Shown here: positions 11,801 through 25,300 of the stretch, piece by piece
Layout: each line of letters starts with the position of its first letter
Numbering within the stretch: the stretch's first letter is position 1
Assembly: GCF_003945595.2 (NCBI RefSeq)
Contig: NW_024104891.1
Span: 62,001 to 126,000, forward strand
Length of the DNA stretch: 64,000 nucleotides
Direction of reading: 5' to 3'
Source: Pipra filicauda
Taxonomy: Eukaryota; Chordata; Aves; Passeriformes; Pipridae
Position numbers and translations under genes: made by a program
The notes under the pieces: generated by a model
The model's database searches: none
What the model was told of the DNA's origin: nothing
Seen by the model: only the letters and a program-made list of their open reading frames with translations

Positions 11801-13906
11801 ATGTTCTCACTACATTTGTTCCCTCTACCCTGCGCACTTCCCTCCAATTTTCCACAAGTTGTCAGGAGGGCACCTCGGTTCCTGGAAGCACAAAACAAAT
11901 GCTGTCTTGGCAATACACAGCTGTTAATGAAACACCATGTGGGGGCTGGTGCTTGCACATGACTTTGCAGAGTTGCTGGAGGAACCATGACACCTGGGCT
12001 AACTGTGAAGGAAGCTCATTGCCACTGCAGGGTGCCTGTTGCCCTCTTGTCTGTTCCCCACAGACCTTAGTCCTGCTCCTCATCCCTCCTGAGCTGGAAG
12101 TGCTGGTGCTAGACAGCTGTTTGGACCTCTACACTGCTCTAGGTGGGTGTGAGCAAGCCCCAGCAGAGCTACACGGGGCAAGCCTGCAGGACAGCTGCTC
12201 CCATGGCTGCTTTGTGCACGCTGGGCTTCTGAGCCACCACCCAGCACCACCTGCCCTAAATATGTCCCAGGAAAAATAATGGCAGTCCCAACATTCAAAA
12301 CCTGTAACTTGAAGCTCACAATCCCATAGAAGAGATACTCTTAGTGAGGCTGTAGCCCATCTCACTTCAGGAGAGTGGAGATTTAAGAAAAGCTCATCTT
12401 TGACAATAGGCAACGCTTACTTGAAGTGTTGCCAATAATTTGACAAGTTGTTATTTCTGCAGAGCTCCTCTGCCATAGCTGCCCTGTCATCTTCTTAAAT
12501 ACAAATGTTTCTGTCATCTGTCACAAAGGGTCCTGCCATTTTGCTGCAGCGGAAGAAAGACCCAGTCTGTTGAGATAGGAGCTGGAGTTTGGCAGGAGGT
12601 CTGTGTGAGTAGGGAGTGAAAAAAAATCCCTAGGTGGAAACATGCCAGCAGGAAAATTACACTGTACTGAGAAAGCAGTGGTGCAAAACTTATGAAAGGA
12701 AGGGGGTAAGCCCTCTTCAAATATCCACCCTTTCAAGAGTAAGGTAAAGGGGATGATTTGCTGGGAAGTCAGCTTGTTTGTTGTGAAAGGCAGTTCACAG
12801 TGGTCACTGCTGCTAGGCATAGCAGGGAGTTTTGTAGATGGCATGAAGCAAATTCCAGCTCTCAGAGCTGAGCATGGAGTTTTGCAGATTGCTGTGAATG
12901 CTGACTCTCACAACCGATTTTGACTGTATTTCATTCTCAGAGATGCAACTTGCCTTCCTCATGATCAATATCCTTGGGGGAGAAATTCAGCTGGTGATTT
13001 TCACAAAGCCATTTCCTATGTAAAGAATGTCTTTGCAAGGGACTTAATGAGATTTTGTTTTGCTGAACAACTTTTTTCATACATGCTAGTCATTCGAAAT
13101 AGTAAATTACCCAGCCCTGGATATGCATTACTAAAATAATAGAAGGGTTGAAAAATTTTTCTGTAAATGGTTTTGGCTGAATTATAATGCTTAGTGATTT
13201 CTTTTTAGTGATATAAAAGGTATTCAGAATTTTCTACTTTCCTTTTTAAAACAAAGTGCAGTTAACACCCTGAATTCCCAGTCTTTGATTTTTTAAAGTC
13301 TTTTAGCAAAAGTGTGTTTATTTTAACCAAAAAATTTTCTAAGGAGTTAAAAAAGTTAGTTTCAAGTTTTTATTAAAAAGTAAGAAAGAGAAAATCGGTG
13401 AAAATAAGGAAACCCTTCCATTCATAATCACCTTTTTTTTTAAAATCAGCTCAGCAACAGCAGCAAACAAAAACCTAAATCCTAAGCATCTGTGACTTAA
13501 ACTAACAACAAGGCATGACAAAGTGTGCAATTGCAGTAAATTTGCACACCTTTTAAAGAGGCAAAACCTCTTGGCTGTTCGTCACATCTTACAAGTTTGG
13601 AGAGTGGTCTGGGACACCTTGGGGTGACTGCTGGAATGCTCAACCTCCCACCTACCTTGATGGGTGCTGGTGCAAGTTACTTGCTCTGCCTTTCCACTCA
13701 GGCTTTTAGCATTTAGCAACTGGCTACAGTTTTCACACTTCTGTTCAGGATTTAAAATTACATATTTATTTGCTTGAAAAAATTTTGAATGTGGCTTAAT
13801 CTTTCCCCGACCCAGACCTATGCTTTCTTTAATAGAAATAATGTTTAGGATTCAACTCATACTCCACCAGGTGAATACAATCAAAGTGACTGCAGGCTCT
13901 GATATT
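5891..13906. other. Long non-coding stretch, no gene recognised
   Basis: Eight kilobases of mostly AT-rich, CpG-poor unique sequence. It holds a pyrimidine tract (6851-6889, separate entry) and short inverted repeats such as GAGCTC-TCA-GAGCTC near 6438. The largest open frame (11755-12279, + strand, 174 codons) is Cys/Leu-rich without a domain, and three minus-strand frames overlap it, so it is not called as a gene. The stretch 6240-6540 has forkhead-like GTAAACA and TGTTTGTT words and a TTAATTAA core, which could be regulatory, but this cannot be shown from one sequence. Confidence 0.6.
6851..6889. repeat. 39-nt uninterrupted pyrimidine tract
   Basis: Every base from 6851 to 6889 is C or T, including an internal T14 run. 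Such tracts can act as a polypyrimidine tract on the plus strand or form triplex DNA. No suitable exon follows it. Confidence 0.85.
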
Positions 13907-13925
13907 GGGTGGGGTGTGGGGGGGG
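13907..13925 (+). other. G-quadruplex-type motif (+ strand)
   Basis: G3-T-G4-TGT-G8. The G8 run can supply two G3 tracts, so the stretch satisfies the usual four-tract G-quadruplex pattern with short loops. It is a structural prediction with no associated gene. Confidence 0.6.
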
Positions 13926-14212
13926 AACAAAAAACAAAGGGAAAAACCAAAACCAAGCCAGCCCTTACCCCCTTGGCCCTTTCCTGGTACAGAACAGAGT
14001 GTCTTGTACTCTGTTCAGCTGGTTTGGCTGCAGTGGTTCTGTGCACAGGTACAGTGACCTGCTGCTGCTGCTGAACAATCAGGGGAGCCCCTGCATTTTG
14101 GGGATGAAACTCCCTGAGGAAGAGTGGATGGATCTGCCTCCCTGGCTCAGCCCAGGGTGATGGCTCTTCTCTGCCCTTGACCTGCTGTGCTGTTGCACGT
14201 TGGTGCATGCTG

Positions 14213-14293
14213 GTGTGTGTGTGTATGTGTGTGTGTGTGTATTATCAGGGAAGTATTAAAAAGAAAAAAAAGAAAAAAAGAAGAAAAGGGAAA
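14213..14293. repeat. (GT)n microsatellite and adjoining A-rich purine tract
   Basis: An imperfect GT tract (14213-14240, one GTAT interruption) is followed by 16 bp of ordinary sequence and then an A/G-only tract (about 14257-14293) rich in A7-A8 runs. Together they make a low-complexity patch of about 80 bp. Confidence 0.9.
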
Positions 14294-17039
14294 CATTTTC
14301 AGGGACTGCACAGAAACCGGTGCAGGAGTTGCTAGAGCAGTGTGCATGCGCTCGAGAGGAATCCCTTTCAGTTCCCCTTTTCTTCAGCTTTATTTAAAAA
14401 GGGTTTGAAGGCTGGTTTAATTATGAAAACCAGCTCTCTAGACACCAAACAAAACGGCAGCCTAGCCTAAGTTGGCACCAGGACAGATGCATATTTTGCT
14501 CTCTTCTCCATGCCAATCGGCAGTAGCTCATCCAGTATGTCAATCCAAGCTGGCTGTCTGAAATCCAAGTTTAGTGGCCTGAAAATATCCCAGTCTGGCT
14601 TTGTTTCATGTGGTAAACAGCTTGTTCAGTCTATTTCTCCAATGTTCAAAACAAAAATCAACCTCCTCCCCAAAAACCCCATTACTACATGTTATGGTAA
14701 TAGCCTCTCTTTGCATTTCGCCCCACTGCATGATTTCCCTTCTTTTTTTTCCTCTGTATACGCTGACCACGAAACACTGGCAAAACACACTGCTTTTGAA
14801 AAGATAGGCCTGATTCTGCTGGGCACTGAGCTCTCATGAATGGATTCAGGGTTAAGATTAAAACAACCGAGTTCTGCAACAAAAATGTTTGAGGCTGTTT
14901 AGCGCTTGCAGCTTTGCCAGCTCCTCCAAGCTGCCTGGACATATCCTAGATTCAGCTAAAATTGGATGCGGCCACTTTGAGAGCAGGCAGGGCTCAGGGA
15001 TGGTGGCTTTGCAAAGCTGAGTCTGCTCTGGGCTTTGTGGAGTCCAGTGGCTTCTTGGGGTTTGGTCCTCCCCACCCCCTGTAAGGGTTTGCAGGACAAC
15101 GTGCATAAGGCAAGAATAGCAAGCAGTAGCAGGGAGGGTTTATAGCGATTTACCATTGATGCAAATTCCCTCCCCCCCCTCCCCCTCTTTGCCATTTTAG
15201 TACAAATAAAGGGGCCCAAGCTCCCTAGTCAGCCAACAGGATCGGGACTGCCAAAAGAAAACAAATCCAGTGTGGGGAGGCTGCCCACAAAACATGGCTT
15301 AGTAAGTATTGCGGAGATGAGAAAAAAACAAACAGCTTCCCAAACGCCAGCGATGGAGTATGGTTTCCTCGATAATTAAACTCAAGCAAGGACTCATCTC
15401 TTTGGGTTTCTTACTGCCTGTTTCCTCTTGAAGGAAATTGAACATCTCTGAAAACCTGAAATCGGTTGCTTTCTAAGCAGAAGCAACAGTTTTCCACAGC
15501 TAAACCCCACGGAGACGATTAACAAGTCAGTAATCTGGTTTCCACCTTTCCCAATAGCTTTGCAATTGACCCAGTGTTTACCAATATATTTAAGGGTCAG
15601 TGAAGAAGAAAGAAAGAAAGATAGAATGTGCAGGGATGAAAGAGATACATAGCTAGTGAAAAAGGGGGATTTAAAATGTCAGGGAATCTGGAGAAATCCC
15701 TAGGAAATCAAGAAATATCCCCAGCTGTCACCTTTCTTCTCCCACCTTCCTAGTGAGAAGTTATATCATGTTCAAACAAGGCAAGAGCGTGCTGCCTTTT
15801 AATTATGATACTTATGTGCTTTATGTGGGCACTTCACATAGTGGAAGTGCTGGGCAAATATTAACTTTGACTCATCGGAACCTTTGGTTTAAAACAAAGG
15901 AACCTGGGAGGTGTGGGGGAGCAAACATTGGGAGAAGAGGCTCAGTTCCATCTATTTACCCCAGCTGTGAGCCCGCCTGCAGAAAAAGATACCACTGGGT
16001 GAATTCAGCTGTGCTGACAGCACTGCAAAGCCATACACTCTATACTGCCGTGTGCTTTCTGCCTCAGCACAATCCCCTGCTTCATTTTTACGTGGAGAGA
16101 CCATAAGAACAGAACCTGACTCACTGCAAGCAGCCTCTGCCCATCTTGGTCCAGGCTTTTCCTCTTCCAGACTGCAAGGGTGGGCACTGCATCTACCTCA
16201 GGGCAGTGTCACTGTTAAACTTGGCAGGTTTGGTTAAAATCACTAACAACAGGCAAGAAGCCCTGCCCTGCCTGCGTGGCTCGACGGAGAGGTGTGGATC
16301 CTGCATCATTTGGGAATATGGGAATATGCCGTCCTGTTCCCTGAAAACAGAACATTTCTGAGACTCAGGTTATCCACACTGCTGCCGCACCACAGCAGGG
16401 AGAGAGGGTTTTGGGGAGCAGGAGGGGAAGGCAACCCAAGCGTGTTTGAGAGGCACCATGCAGGCATAACCCAGAGACCTGCCAACCCTGCTGTCCAGCA
16501 AAGCCTGGGCAGCGTGGGCAAGGTTAATCTTGACCACAGCACACACTTCCCTTTTCCCCTCTCCAGAAAGAAAATAACATGTTTCCTGCAAGGGGTTGGT
16601 GATTTTGCAGTGCTCTAAGCAGCTCTCTGAGTGGCCAGGGGATTTTCTTGGTATCTGGGCTGGGAGACTTTGAAAACCTGTGTTTTTCCACCAAAAAGCA
16701 CTCTCAGTTTCTCTTGAGTTTGCACGCAGTTTAAATCGCTTCAGTGAGGAACACATGGATCCTTCTGGCTTCTGTACTAACCAAATAGGATAATGGCACT
16801 GAGGCCTATAATCCCAAAGGGCATCTGCCCATTTGCAGGCAGTTATCAGGAAATGCACATCAGCACATATAGACAGACACATGGGTGGATTGAGAAAACA
16901 CCTGGTTGCTGGATAAGTCTGGTGGAGCTTTTATCTCTCATGAAAAACGATTCATGATACGCTGCCTGTTGCAGCTCACAGGCATTTTACTTCTTCACTG
17001 CTTCCCAGTAAAAAGAGCAGTAGTTCTTTTTAGACAGTT
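14294..17039. other. Non-coding stretch with scattered sequence motifs
   Basis: No exon recognised. Noted within it: an octamer word ATGCAAAT at 15159-15166 next to a C-rich run (15168-15185, separate entry), and an AAGA/AAAG-rich patch at about 15604-15622. A 170-codon minus-strand frame (16370-16882) has no recognisable motif and is treated as chance. Confidence 0.6.
15168..15185 (-). other. C-rich run; G-quadruplex-type motif on the minus strand
   Basis: The plus strand reads C3-T-C8-T-C5, so the minus strand carries G5-A-G8-A-G3, which can provide four G tracts with very short loops. It abuts the octamer-like ATGCAAAT at 15159-15166. Confidence 0.55.
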
Positions 17040-17100
17040 GGGGAGGAAAGAGGAGGAGGAAGAGGAGAAGCAGAAGAACAAAGAAAAGAGAAAAGGAGGA
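17040..17100. repeat. 61-nt polypurine tract
   Basis: 59 of 61 bases are A or G; the exceptions are C at 17071 and 17079. GGAGGAA-type repeats grade into AAAGAAAAGAGAAAA. Long homopurine tracts can form triplex (H-DNA) structure. Confidence 0.85.
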
Positions 17101-18741
17101 TGGGCACTGTTTGCTGGTGAAATCTTAGCAGGGGGACTTGGTGTTATTTCCCTGGAATTGGAAATTCTATGCTCCCACCTTTGAGAGGGGGGATGGCAAA
17201 GGCTGAATGAGCAGAGATCAGCCCTGGGTGAGCAAGGGGGTTGCTGTGTCACTGCCAGGCAGCCCCACTGACCCAGGAAGGTGTAAGCACTTTGGGTTTG
17301 GAGGGCCAGTCCTTGTCAGCAGGAGGATGGCAATAGGAATGTGTCTCCTGGAGGACCATGGGACCCTCAGAAATACAGAACCATCTCCACCACAGGAACT
17401 GTTTGATAATAACTGGAAACAAAGGCAAAGGTAATTTGCTTCCCTGGGTGCAGCAATACAGCTGTGTTTAACAAGAGGCACAGACATCCAGGGGACAGGG
17501 AGGCTTGCCAAACAGAGGTTTTCTCTTTCTCAGCAATACCTGCCTTTTTTTTTTCTGTCCAGCCACTGTCTATCCACAAAGGCTGGCCCCCTTCTCTGCT
17601 CTCAAGTTTCCCCCTAGGATTTAGGTCTTAACACCTCCAAATGTAACTTTGCTTCCTTCCTAGAAGGAGCAGGCCTGTAGGAAAGGGGTTGCACAGTGGC
17701 AACACCTTGGTTCATGCATGGAGAACAAACCTGCAAACATTTTCAAGCCCAAAAGTCAGGGTGAATGGGCATTTGCTGTTATACAGGAGGGGCAACTCAA
17801 TGTCACTGGAGGAGCTTCTATTCCCATAGCTGAAGGACTTGGTCTCCCTCTCTATTTCACATCTGCACTGATGGAGAGGGCATAGTGTTCATATTTTGTA
17901 TAATAATGTTTTATTTGCACTGCAATCTCAGCTGTGGAAGGGAAATGTCTTCTCTGGCCCAAATGTGAGCTGCTAAAAATCTGGCAGATCCCATTCTAGA
18001 GGTGGCTGCATTTCAGTGGTGGGAAAAGGGATTTTCATATTGTTCTGGCACGGTTCTTGTAAACTGAACTTTTATAACACTTCTCTTTGAGATCCATGGG
18101 AGTTTTTGCCTTCTCTAGGTCTGCAGTGCAGGGCCATCAGTTTGTAAAACACTGAGAGAATGACTGAGAGGAATGCTATAATGAAGTTTGTTTGTCAGTG
18201 TATTTTTTTGTCCTTATGTTTAGTTTCTTTTGAGATAATCAGAGTTGACTTTTGCATCTCACACTTACATATTTTTCAAAGCATCTGTGCTCAACAGAAC
18301 ACAACTCACTTGTACAGTTATGCTGGAGAAGTGCTTTTTTGATACATATGCATATGCAAATGACTGTTATGATGATTTTCTTGCGTGAATGACAATGATT
18401 TTGCCTGCTACTTAGGTGTGCCACTGGGTGCCATTTAAAATCAGATTCTTTCCAAGGCTGAAGAGAACATTCAGCACGCACACTCCATAAACTAAGCTCA
18501 GCAGCTCTTTTTCCCTGCTCCTGCACTTGTGGGCACTTAATTCTGCTTGTCACACTGCGGATACCCGTAGCTGTCTTTGTGGCTACACAGGAAACAAATA
18601 GAGGAAACTGATGCAAGTTAAAGATAATTCAGAAACCAAAAATGGTTATTGTTCAGCAGGATCTAGTCCATTGCACGGTCCCATGATCAGCTGTGCTGGC
18701 ACAGTGCAGAAGGTGGTGCAAGGGTAGGACAAGGTGGTCAA
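17101..18741. other. Non-coding stretch, nothing recognised
   Basis: Unique sequence without recognisable exon, repeat or promoter. The palindromic CATATGCATATG near 18347 is a short AT-type palindrome of no clear meaning. Confidence 0.6.
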
Positions 18742-19130
18742 GGATTCACAGATTCACAGAATGGTTGGAAGGGACCACAGTGGGTCATCTGGTTTAACCT
18801 CCCTGCTCAAGCAGGATCATCCCAGAGCACAGGGCACAGGATTGTGTCCAGATAGTTTGGGAATATCTCCAGTGAGGGAGACTCCACACTATTTCTGGGC
18901 AATCTTTTCCAGTGCATGGTCACCCAAACAGTAAAGAAGTACTTCTTCATATTCAGGTGGAACTTTCTGTGCATCAGCTTCTGCCCATTGCCTCTTGTCC
19001 TATTGCTCAGCGCTCCAAACAGAGCCTGGTCCATCCTCTGACACCTCCCTGCAGACACTGACAGACACTGATAAGACTGAAGCAGCTTCCTCCGCTGCTG
19101 CCTTTGCAAATGCAGCTTCTCAGATGTTCC
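18742..19130 (-). mobile_element. CR1 LINE, 5'-truncated copy (3' UTR and end of ORF2)
   Basis: The plus strand starts with the inverted CR1 terminus (GATTCACAGATTCACAGAAT then GGTTGGAAGGGACC). It continues through blocks typical of avian CR1 read in reverse: CCAGTGCATGGTCACCC, AGTAAAGAAGTACTTCTTCA, AACTTTCTGTGCATCAG and TGCCCATTGCCTCTTGTCC. The element is therefore on the minus strand with its 3' end at 18742. Similarity is clear to about 19080 and weaker after that. A local duplication of CAGACACTGA at 19054-19074 lies inside it. It has no coding capacity left. Confidence 0.92.
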
Positions 19131-22100
19131 CATGATTTATTTCTGATGATCTGTTTGCAGGGTCTTTTCCAAGGAAAGATCTCACCCTCAATGACTTAAC
19201 AGAGGATCAGAAGCATACATTAACTGACCTAGATATGTCCGAGAGCTGCAGCTCAGGATGGTGCCCTGTTCTGAGCCCTGAACAGAGTGTGGCAGAATAA
19301 GGGCAGACAAAGCCCCCATGGCAGCCTGTTTCTGCTGGTTTTTGCTTGTACAGCTTAGACCATCAATGCCATTAAGGACAGGCTGTCCTATAGTGGAGGC
19401 ACACAGTAATTTCCCAGTTGCTGTGTGAGATCTACTGCACAACCTTTTAAGACCTCATGGGAAAACCATTTAGCTTGATCAACATTTTGCACTGCATCTT
19501 GTCCCTCTTATATAATTCCAGGGAGCAGCTGAATTTTTGCTGGTATAATAATACTTAAAAAAAACAACCCAAAGGAAATTAAACCACAAACAACTATATT
19601 CAAAAAACAAAGGGTCTGGCTGCTGCCCAAGAAAACAAGGAAATTTAAAGATAAAGCAAACTGTCCTTATTTCACCCTGTTGTGCCTGAGGATGGCTGGG
19701 GTTTCCAAAGAAGGCAAGCCACAGCATGTCCTGCTCTGCCAGGGAGCGGCCAGCAAAGGGCCAAGCCCTCCTAGCAGGACTGGGAGAATGGACTTTATCC
19801 CTGACCCCTTAATGGGAAAGTCATGCAGCAACGTAGAAACCCAGACGTTGAAATGTGAAAAACCTCTTGGCCCTGTGTGCAACTGGGATGGATTAGGACT
19901 AAATAAAGCCTGGACTCACTGACAGGACATGGAATAGAGGAAGAATCAAATAGGATGAACTTCCTTTAAACTTACTGATGGGTGCCTGGCTCCCTGAGAC
20001 TTCAGCCCAGCCAAGAGCTAACCTACACCAGAGGAGGCAGGCCACAGTCTGGGAAGGGTGGGATGCGTGTCTAAAAGACAGTGTCTGAAAATCATGAGGA
20101 TCTGGAGTAGCTGGGGTTTCAGCTTCAACACTTCATCAAGTCATAAAGAGGAAAATGGAAAGTGGCAATGTCAGAGCTGTCCAGAGTTTTCCCATCCTGT
20201 GGCACCTCCACAGCTTACACAGGTGTATGGCCTGACCCAGCCTCCCAGACTCAGGTGAGGGCAAATGGCAGGACAACCCACTGAAAACCAGCAGAGTCAC
20301 CTCTGCTCGTGCTCAGCCTGAGTTGGCTTGCGGTGCTCAGAGGGCAGAAGGATAGTGGGGGAGGAGAATTAGCAAGGAATGAAAAGCTAAAATAACCCAC
20401 TTTGCACAATTATTTGTTAAGCAAATACTTGCCTTGATTAGTGTATTTGCTGGGTCCATTATGACACACTTGGCAGCACGGTCTGTGCTTGCAGCCCATG
20501 TTAATGGCCCCCTTCAACCTTGTAATGTCTTGGAGGAGCAAGCTTGCCATTTTAAATTTTTATTCTTTTGTGATACCAGTTTTACTACTATTACAGGCCT
20601 CCAGAGAAGCTAACTCTTATAATTTCTATTCATAAGTCATCGTTAATTTAGCAGAATCTATTTTATTTATTCTTGAATACTTTGAATATCAAAGGATTTC
20701 CTCTATCTTCCTTCTGAGCCTACGTGGCCCTGGTGAATGTCTGTGCTTTCATTCCCAACGAAATTAAAAGGCATGGGCAGAGGCCTTGAATGTGAAGATG
20801 TGCCAAACCATTCAGAAACAATATACTAAACCCCCATCCATGACATCTGCATCCCTGTGAATGCTTCTTGCAGGTGCATGTCCTAGTACAGAGTAAAATG
20901 TACACATCTGATTTTGATGTTTACTTTGCTTGCTGAAATTGCAATTAACAGATCAGCTGCATGCTTTTTTTTAAATTTTCTTACTGTCACGTAAATTTAG
21001 GCTGATTCCCCTGGGCTCACTTGGATCCCGTCAATATTTTATGCCACAAAGTGAAAGACAAGCAACAGAGACAGCCCTTTCAAACATACAATGTCTTAAA
21101 GACAGTCATTGTTTCCAAGTGATCATTTTGCTGACCTTTCTTTTTGATACAGTATGCCTTTTTCTACCCCAGGAACCAGAGATGGATTCAGGTCTTAGAG
21201 CTGACAATTTATAGGCACATTTTTTAAAGACAATTGGGTGCAAAGGCTACCATCTCCTTGCAGCTCCATTGGCAGAGCCTGATGCCCTGAAATCCCAAGC
21301 TTTTTGGCAGTTTGCAGGGGAACTGGGAACCTAAGGCCAGCTCTGAGGGAGCATTCATTGCTTTGAAAAAACAAGCTCCCCCCTAGGTTGCCAGCCAAGA
21401 ACTACTGGGGTACCTAGACTCCCTAGCCTGCTGGGAACATGGGGAGCTGAATTGGGCCTCCCATGTCCCAGCTGACAGCCTTAATTTCAGACCTGCTGAT
21501 TATTCTGGGGTCTGGCTTTCTTTTTTGACATACAACATTTCAAAAGGTCTCAGTTTCTACTCAACATGAATGAGGGAAATTTGTGGAAGCTTGAAAAAAC
21601 TTGGCAGGATGGAAAAGCTCTTTCTCACCCATCTAAAGTCTTCTGTTTTCTCCTGGATGAGAGTAGTGGTTTTCAAGCTTATCTAAATTTTTCCAGTGGA
21701 AGTGAAGACTCCTGCATAGTGAAGTCATGAGAATAGCTTGCTTTTCTCAGTTATCTTTTGTTGAGCCTCCAGAAGTTGTTCACAGACCTCCCTGAGCTGG
21801 ATACTGTATGGGGACTCCTATGTCCAATTCCTCCAGAAAACTCTTTTACTATGCTCTTTGAATGTCTGTATAAAGTTATTGCCAGTAATTTAAAACTACG
21901 CCTTTTCTTATTTTGGCCTTAATGAATTAATGCATCTAGCAGAAGAATCTGTAGCACCATTTAAGAGCCTTTTTATGTGAGATGCTGATGCCAAGACTCC
22001 TACTGATTCTTACCAGCTACTAAATAAGACCACCTTTTCCAGTGATTCCTAATCAAATGATTACCAAAGGAGCTGCCCAAGCCTTTTGGCAGTTGGGCCC

Positions 22101-22380
22101 TTCTACATATTTTTCAGTGGTCAGGTCACAACACAGGAAGCTGTCAGACACCTAGTTTGAACTGGATACACACACAAGATAATGCTGCTAAGAAGTGCTT
22201 CCCCTTCAAAGTGCTTGTGTCCTGTAACCCTGTTTGCTAGATAGTATGCAGTATGGACTTTCTCAAAGGAAGCCTCCTTCCAAGCTCAGTCTATGTAAAC
22301 TGAGCACAGAGTCCTTGCTGCGGATGACTCAGCAGGGAGTGTGCACAACTGCGTGTTCGCAATCGTCAGCTCCTTGCTGG
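19131..22380. other. Non-coding stretch, no gene recognised
   Basis: Low-CpG unique sequence. The part at 20380-20660 is AT-rich with several homeodomain-like ATTA cores and few low-complexity runs; it is a reasonable place to look for conservation, but nothing decisive is visible. Open frames are all under 90 codons. Confidence 0.6.
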
Positions 22381-22397
22381 CCAGCCAGCCAGCCAGC
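22381..22397. repeat. (CCAG)4 microsatellite
   Basis: Four uninterrupted CCAG units plus one base. Confidence 0.9.
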
Positions 22398-25300
22398 AAG
22401 AACCTCCACTGCATTTCCCAAAAAGAGAACTAATAGAATGGGCATCTGTTTTACCCTGACTTTAATACAACTGTCAGAGAGGCACAAACTCCAGTGTGTA
22501 AACTTTCTTCTTTGAGCCAGGGATCCAGCTTGCTTCATTTGTGGCTCTGACTCACCGGCAGTGCCTGACCGCCTCTGCAACTGGGTGGTGGCTGTGTGCT
22601 CGGAGAGGATTAGGCAGCCACAGGTGGCACCACCTGCTGCAAAGCTGTCCTGCAAAGCTGTACTCCCCTAATGACTCCTAGACATTTAAGAGCCGGCTCA
22701 GTTGCTGAAGGGAAAGTGGCCAAGGGGACAATGGGCTCCTTGTAGTTGTTCAACAGCATCACTCGACTTCACCACTGACTGGCATTTGGCACAGCTTGTT
22801 GGGTTGGGTGCAAATGGTGTGAGCGGTTGGCTGTGCCTCTCCGGAAAGGTGGCAGGAAGAGTTACAGGTTTATGTTGATCTCTAACACAGTGTAGCTTTC
22901 TCTTTGCCACAAAAATCCACCCTTCAGACAGTGATGTGAACCACTGCAGGTTCTGCCACAGCCCCTACAGGTCAGTGGTGTATGACCGCTGTTTTTCTTT
23001 ATTCCTGTGCTTTTGTTACTGTGCTTTCTGCTAACTAAGCATGTAGGAGAGCCTAAAATCTCATTAGAGCTAAGATGCTATGCACTAACAGTGCTGCTAC
23101 CTTTGTCTGCAGCCTAAGGGTTTAAGCCAGTGGAGCCATCTGTTGATAAAGCCACCAACAAGTGCTGCAGTCACTGCCATTGCTTACCACAAGTCCTAGG
23201 CTCATTTTGAGCAAGGGAGTGGAGTATAGCAGTGCCAGGTGACATATCCAGAACCTTCAGCTCTGATGTTGCTAGCATCTTCTGTGGTGACAGATGGGAA
23301 TTGCTTATGGCATTTATAAAAAATAAATCCCATGTGGAGTCTCATTACAAAAAATCACCTATATAGACCACATTCTGCACTTCTTCCCCTGCAATCCCCT
23401 CAAAGCATACAGGAGGTAGAAGCCTCCATGCCAGATCCCCTGAACTATGCACATTACCTGGCTGGCTGCTCTGCAGCAGAATCTTGGTGTTCAGAGGATT
23501 GCTAGATGAATCTTTTGTTTTTATATTCTGATGCAGCTTCTTTGTATTTTTAACCAGGGCCCAAATATCTCATGCAAATGAATGCTGTATGCCCGCTTCC
23601 TGGTATGCTCCATGGGCTTTAACAGCCAATAAAGTAAGTAATTACAAAAATCAAAGTGGATTCCATGCAACAGAGGTCACTACCACAGCCACCTGTTTTC
23701 TTAGGTCAGGCCATACTATGAACAATGTAAGAAAGCCAGGTATCTGTAGACAGACCACAAGCCAATGCACAAAATCTGTTCTAGTATACCACTGATTTAA
23801 TTTCTTGTTCTGTGCCATACCACATTGCCAAGACTGCACATGGAAAACCAAAATTAAACTCTGCTGCTGGTGGCAAGGGCCCTCCAGTACCCACAGAAGC
23901 ACATCTGTAGGCAAGGTACGGACCAACACCTGAGAGTCCAATCCAGCTCCAGGAAACTGAGAAACAGGAGTCTTTCAGACTTCACAGGACTGATAAATTT
24001 ACCCATATTCATAACTTCAAGCTTCATCTTCAATTAAAAGGAAGTTCAAGTGACCTTCACTCTACAACCACAAAATGATAAGGCTTTTCCAGTTGTAGTG
24101 TACACACACTAGTGGGAAACACTGTAGATACGTATTTTGTATATAGTCCAGGATAAGCAAGGGATTGAAATTTTTGGAGGGCAATGTTAACTTACAAATT
24201 CCAGAGAATCCTTAAATCCTTAAGAATTCATTGTAACACCAAAGTAAGGAGGAGAAATTGGAACCATTCTTCAGAACCCATACTTTAGACAGTTTACTTG
24301 GGATCAATTTGACTTCAGATAAGCCAACCAAGAAAAAATGAATTTCAACTGTATTCCCTACAAATCTATTTCTAAACACTAGGACATTCTGATTTGCCAG
24401 CACACTAATGCTAGTGTGAGTCTAGAGAGAGCTTCATCTTGTGGAATTTTTTTCAGTTTTCTTTATTTCCTGAGAGCACATCCTGCAATGAATGTTCAAA
24501 ACCTAAAAACCTGATGACATTAAAGTGCTTGGATTCATTTACTTGTCTGAATGTCATGTGGTGGAAAGACGAGACAGATTTTCTTGCCTCTGGCCTAGTC
24601 CTCTCTTTCTGATCTGGAGATGTCGGCACCGCTAAAGCATGTTGGCTTGGCATTTGCTTTATCTCTTGTTTGCACAGATACTCTTCTGAATAGTACTTTA
24701 TTTTTTGTGGTACCAGATGGGTGGATATTAAAAGGGAAAAATACTCGTGGAGTAGACATTTGTCTTTTCTGAAGAACAACAAACAGAACTCAATGTTGAC
24801 CTACAGCCTCCAGCTGTCTAGTAGACTAGCTGTCCCAAGCTGCAGAATAGCCATCCTTTCTGTAGCCAGCCTCCCAACATTCCCACACATTCACACACTG
24901 GCATATCAAGCACCTTTGATCACTTCAGTGCTGATTCTTCCAATTACTCAGAAGTACCCAATGCAAATTAAAATAGAATTCATAACAATATTTGTAGCCC
25001 TTGATTGAGGGCTATTCAGTTTCTACAGCTGGTAGGTACTAGTTCTTATACTTGTCTATACTGTGGGGTTTTTAATAGTGTCACTAAATTGACAACTAAT
25101 GTTAATCAGGGAAGCAAGAGGAGAAAGAAAAGGTTTTTACTATCACATGACAGACTTAATTGAACAGAAACAATGAATGACTTTTAAATACTCATATCTT
25201 TATTGCTACACTGAAATATTAATGTTCTTTCTTTAATGCATAGAGTTAAAAAAAGAAAGATTTCTTAAAGCCCCAGCCACCTCTCTGCTATCTTCAAACC

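Noticed and set aside
11755..12279. 174-codon plus-strand open frame
   Set aside because: No domain or splice context; Cys/Leu-rich chance frame overlapped by several minus-strand frames.
16370..16882. 170-codon minus-strand open frame
   Set aside because: No recognisable motif; plus-strand frames also open across part of it.
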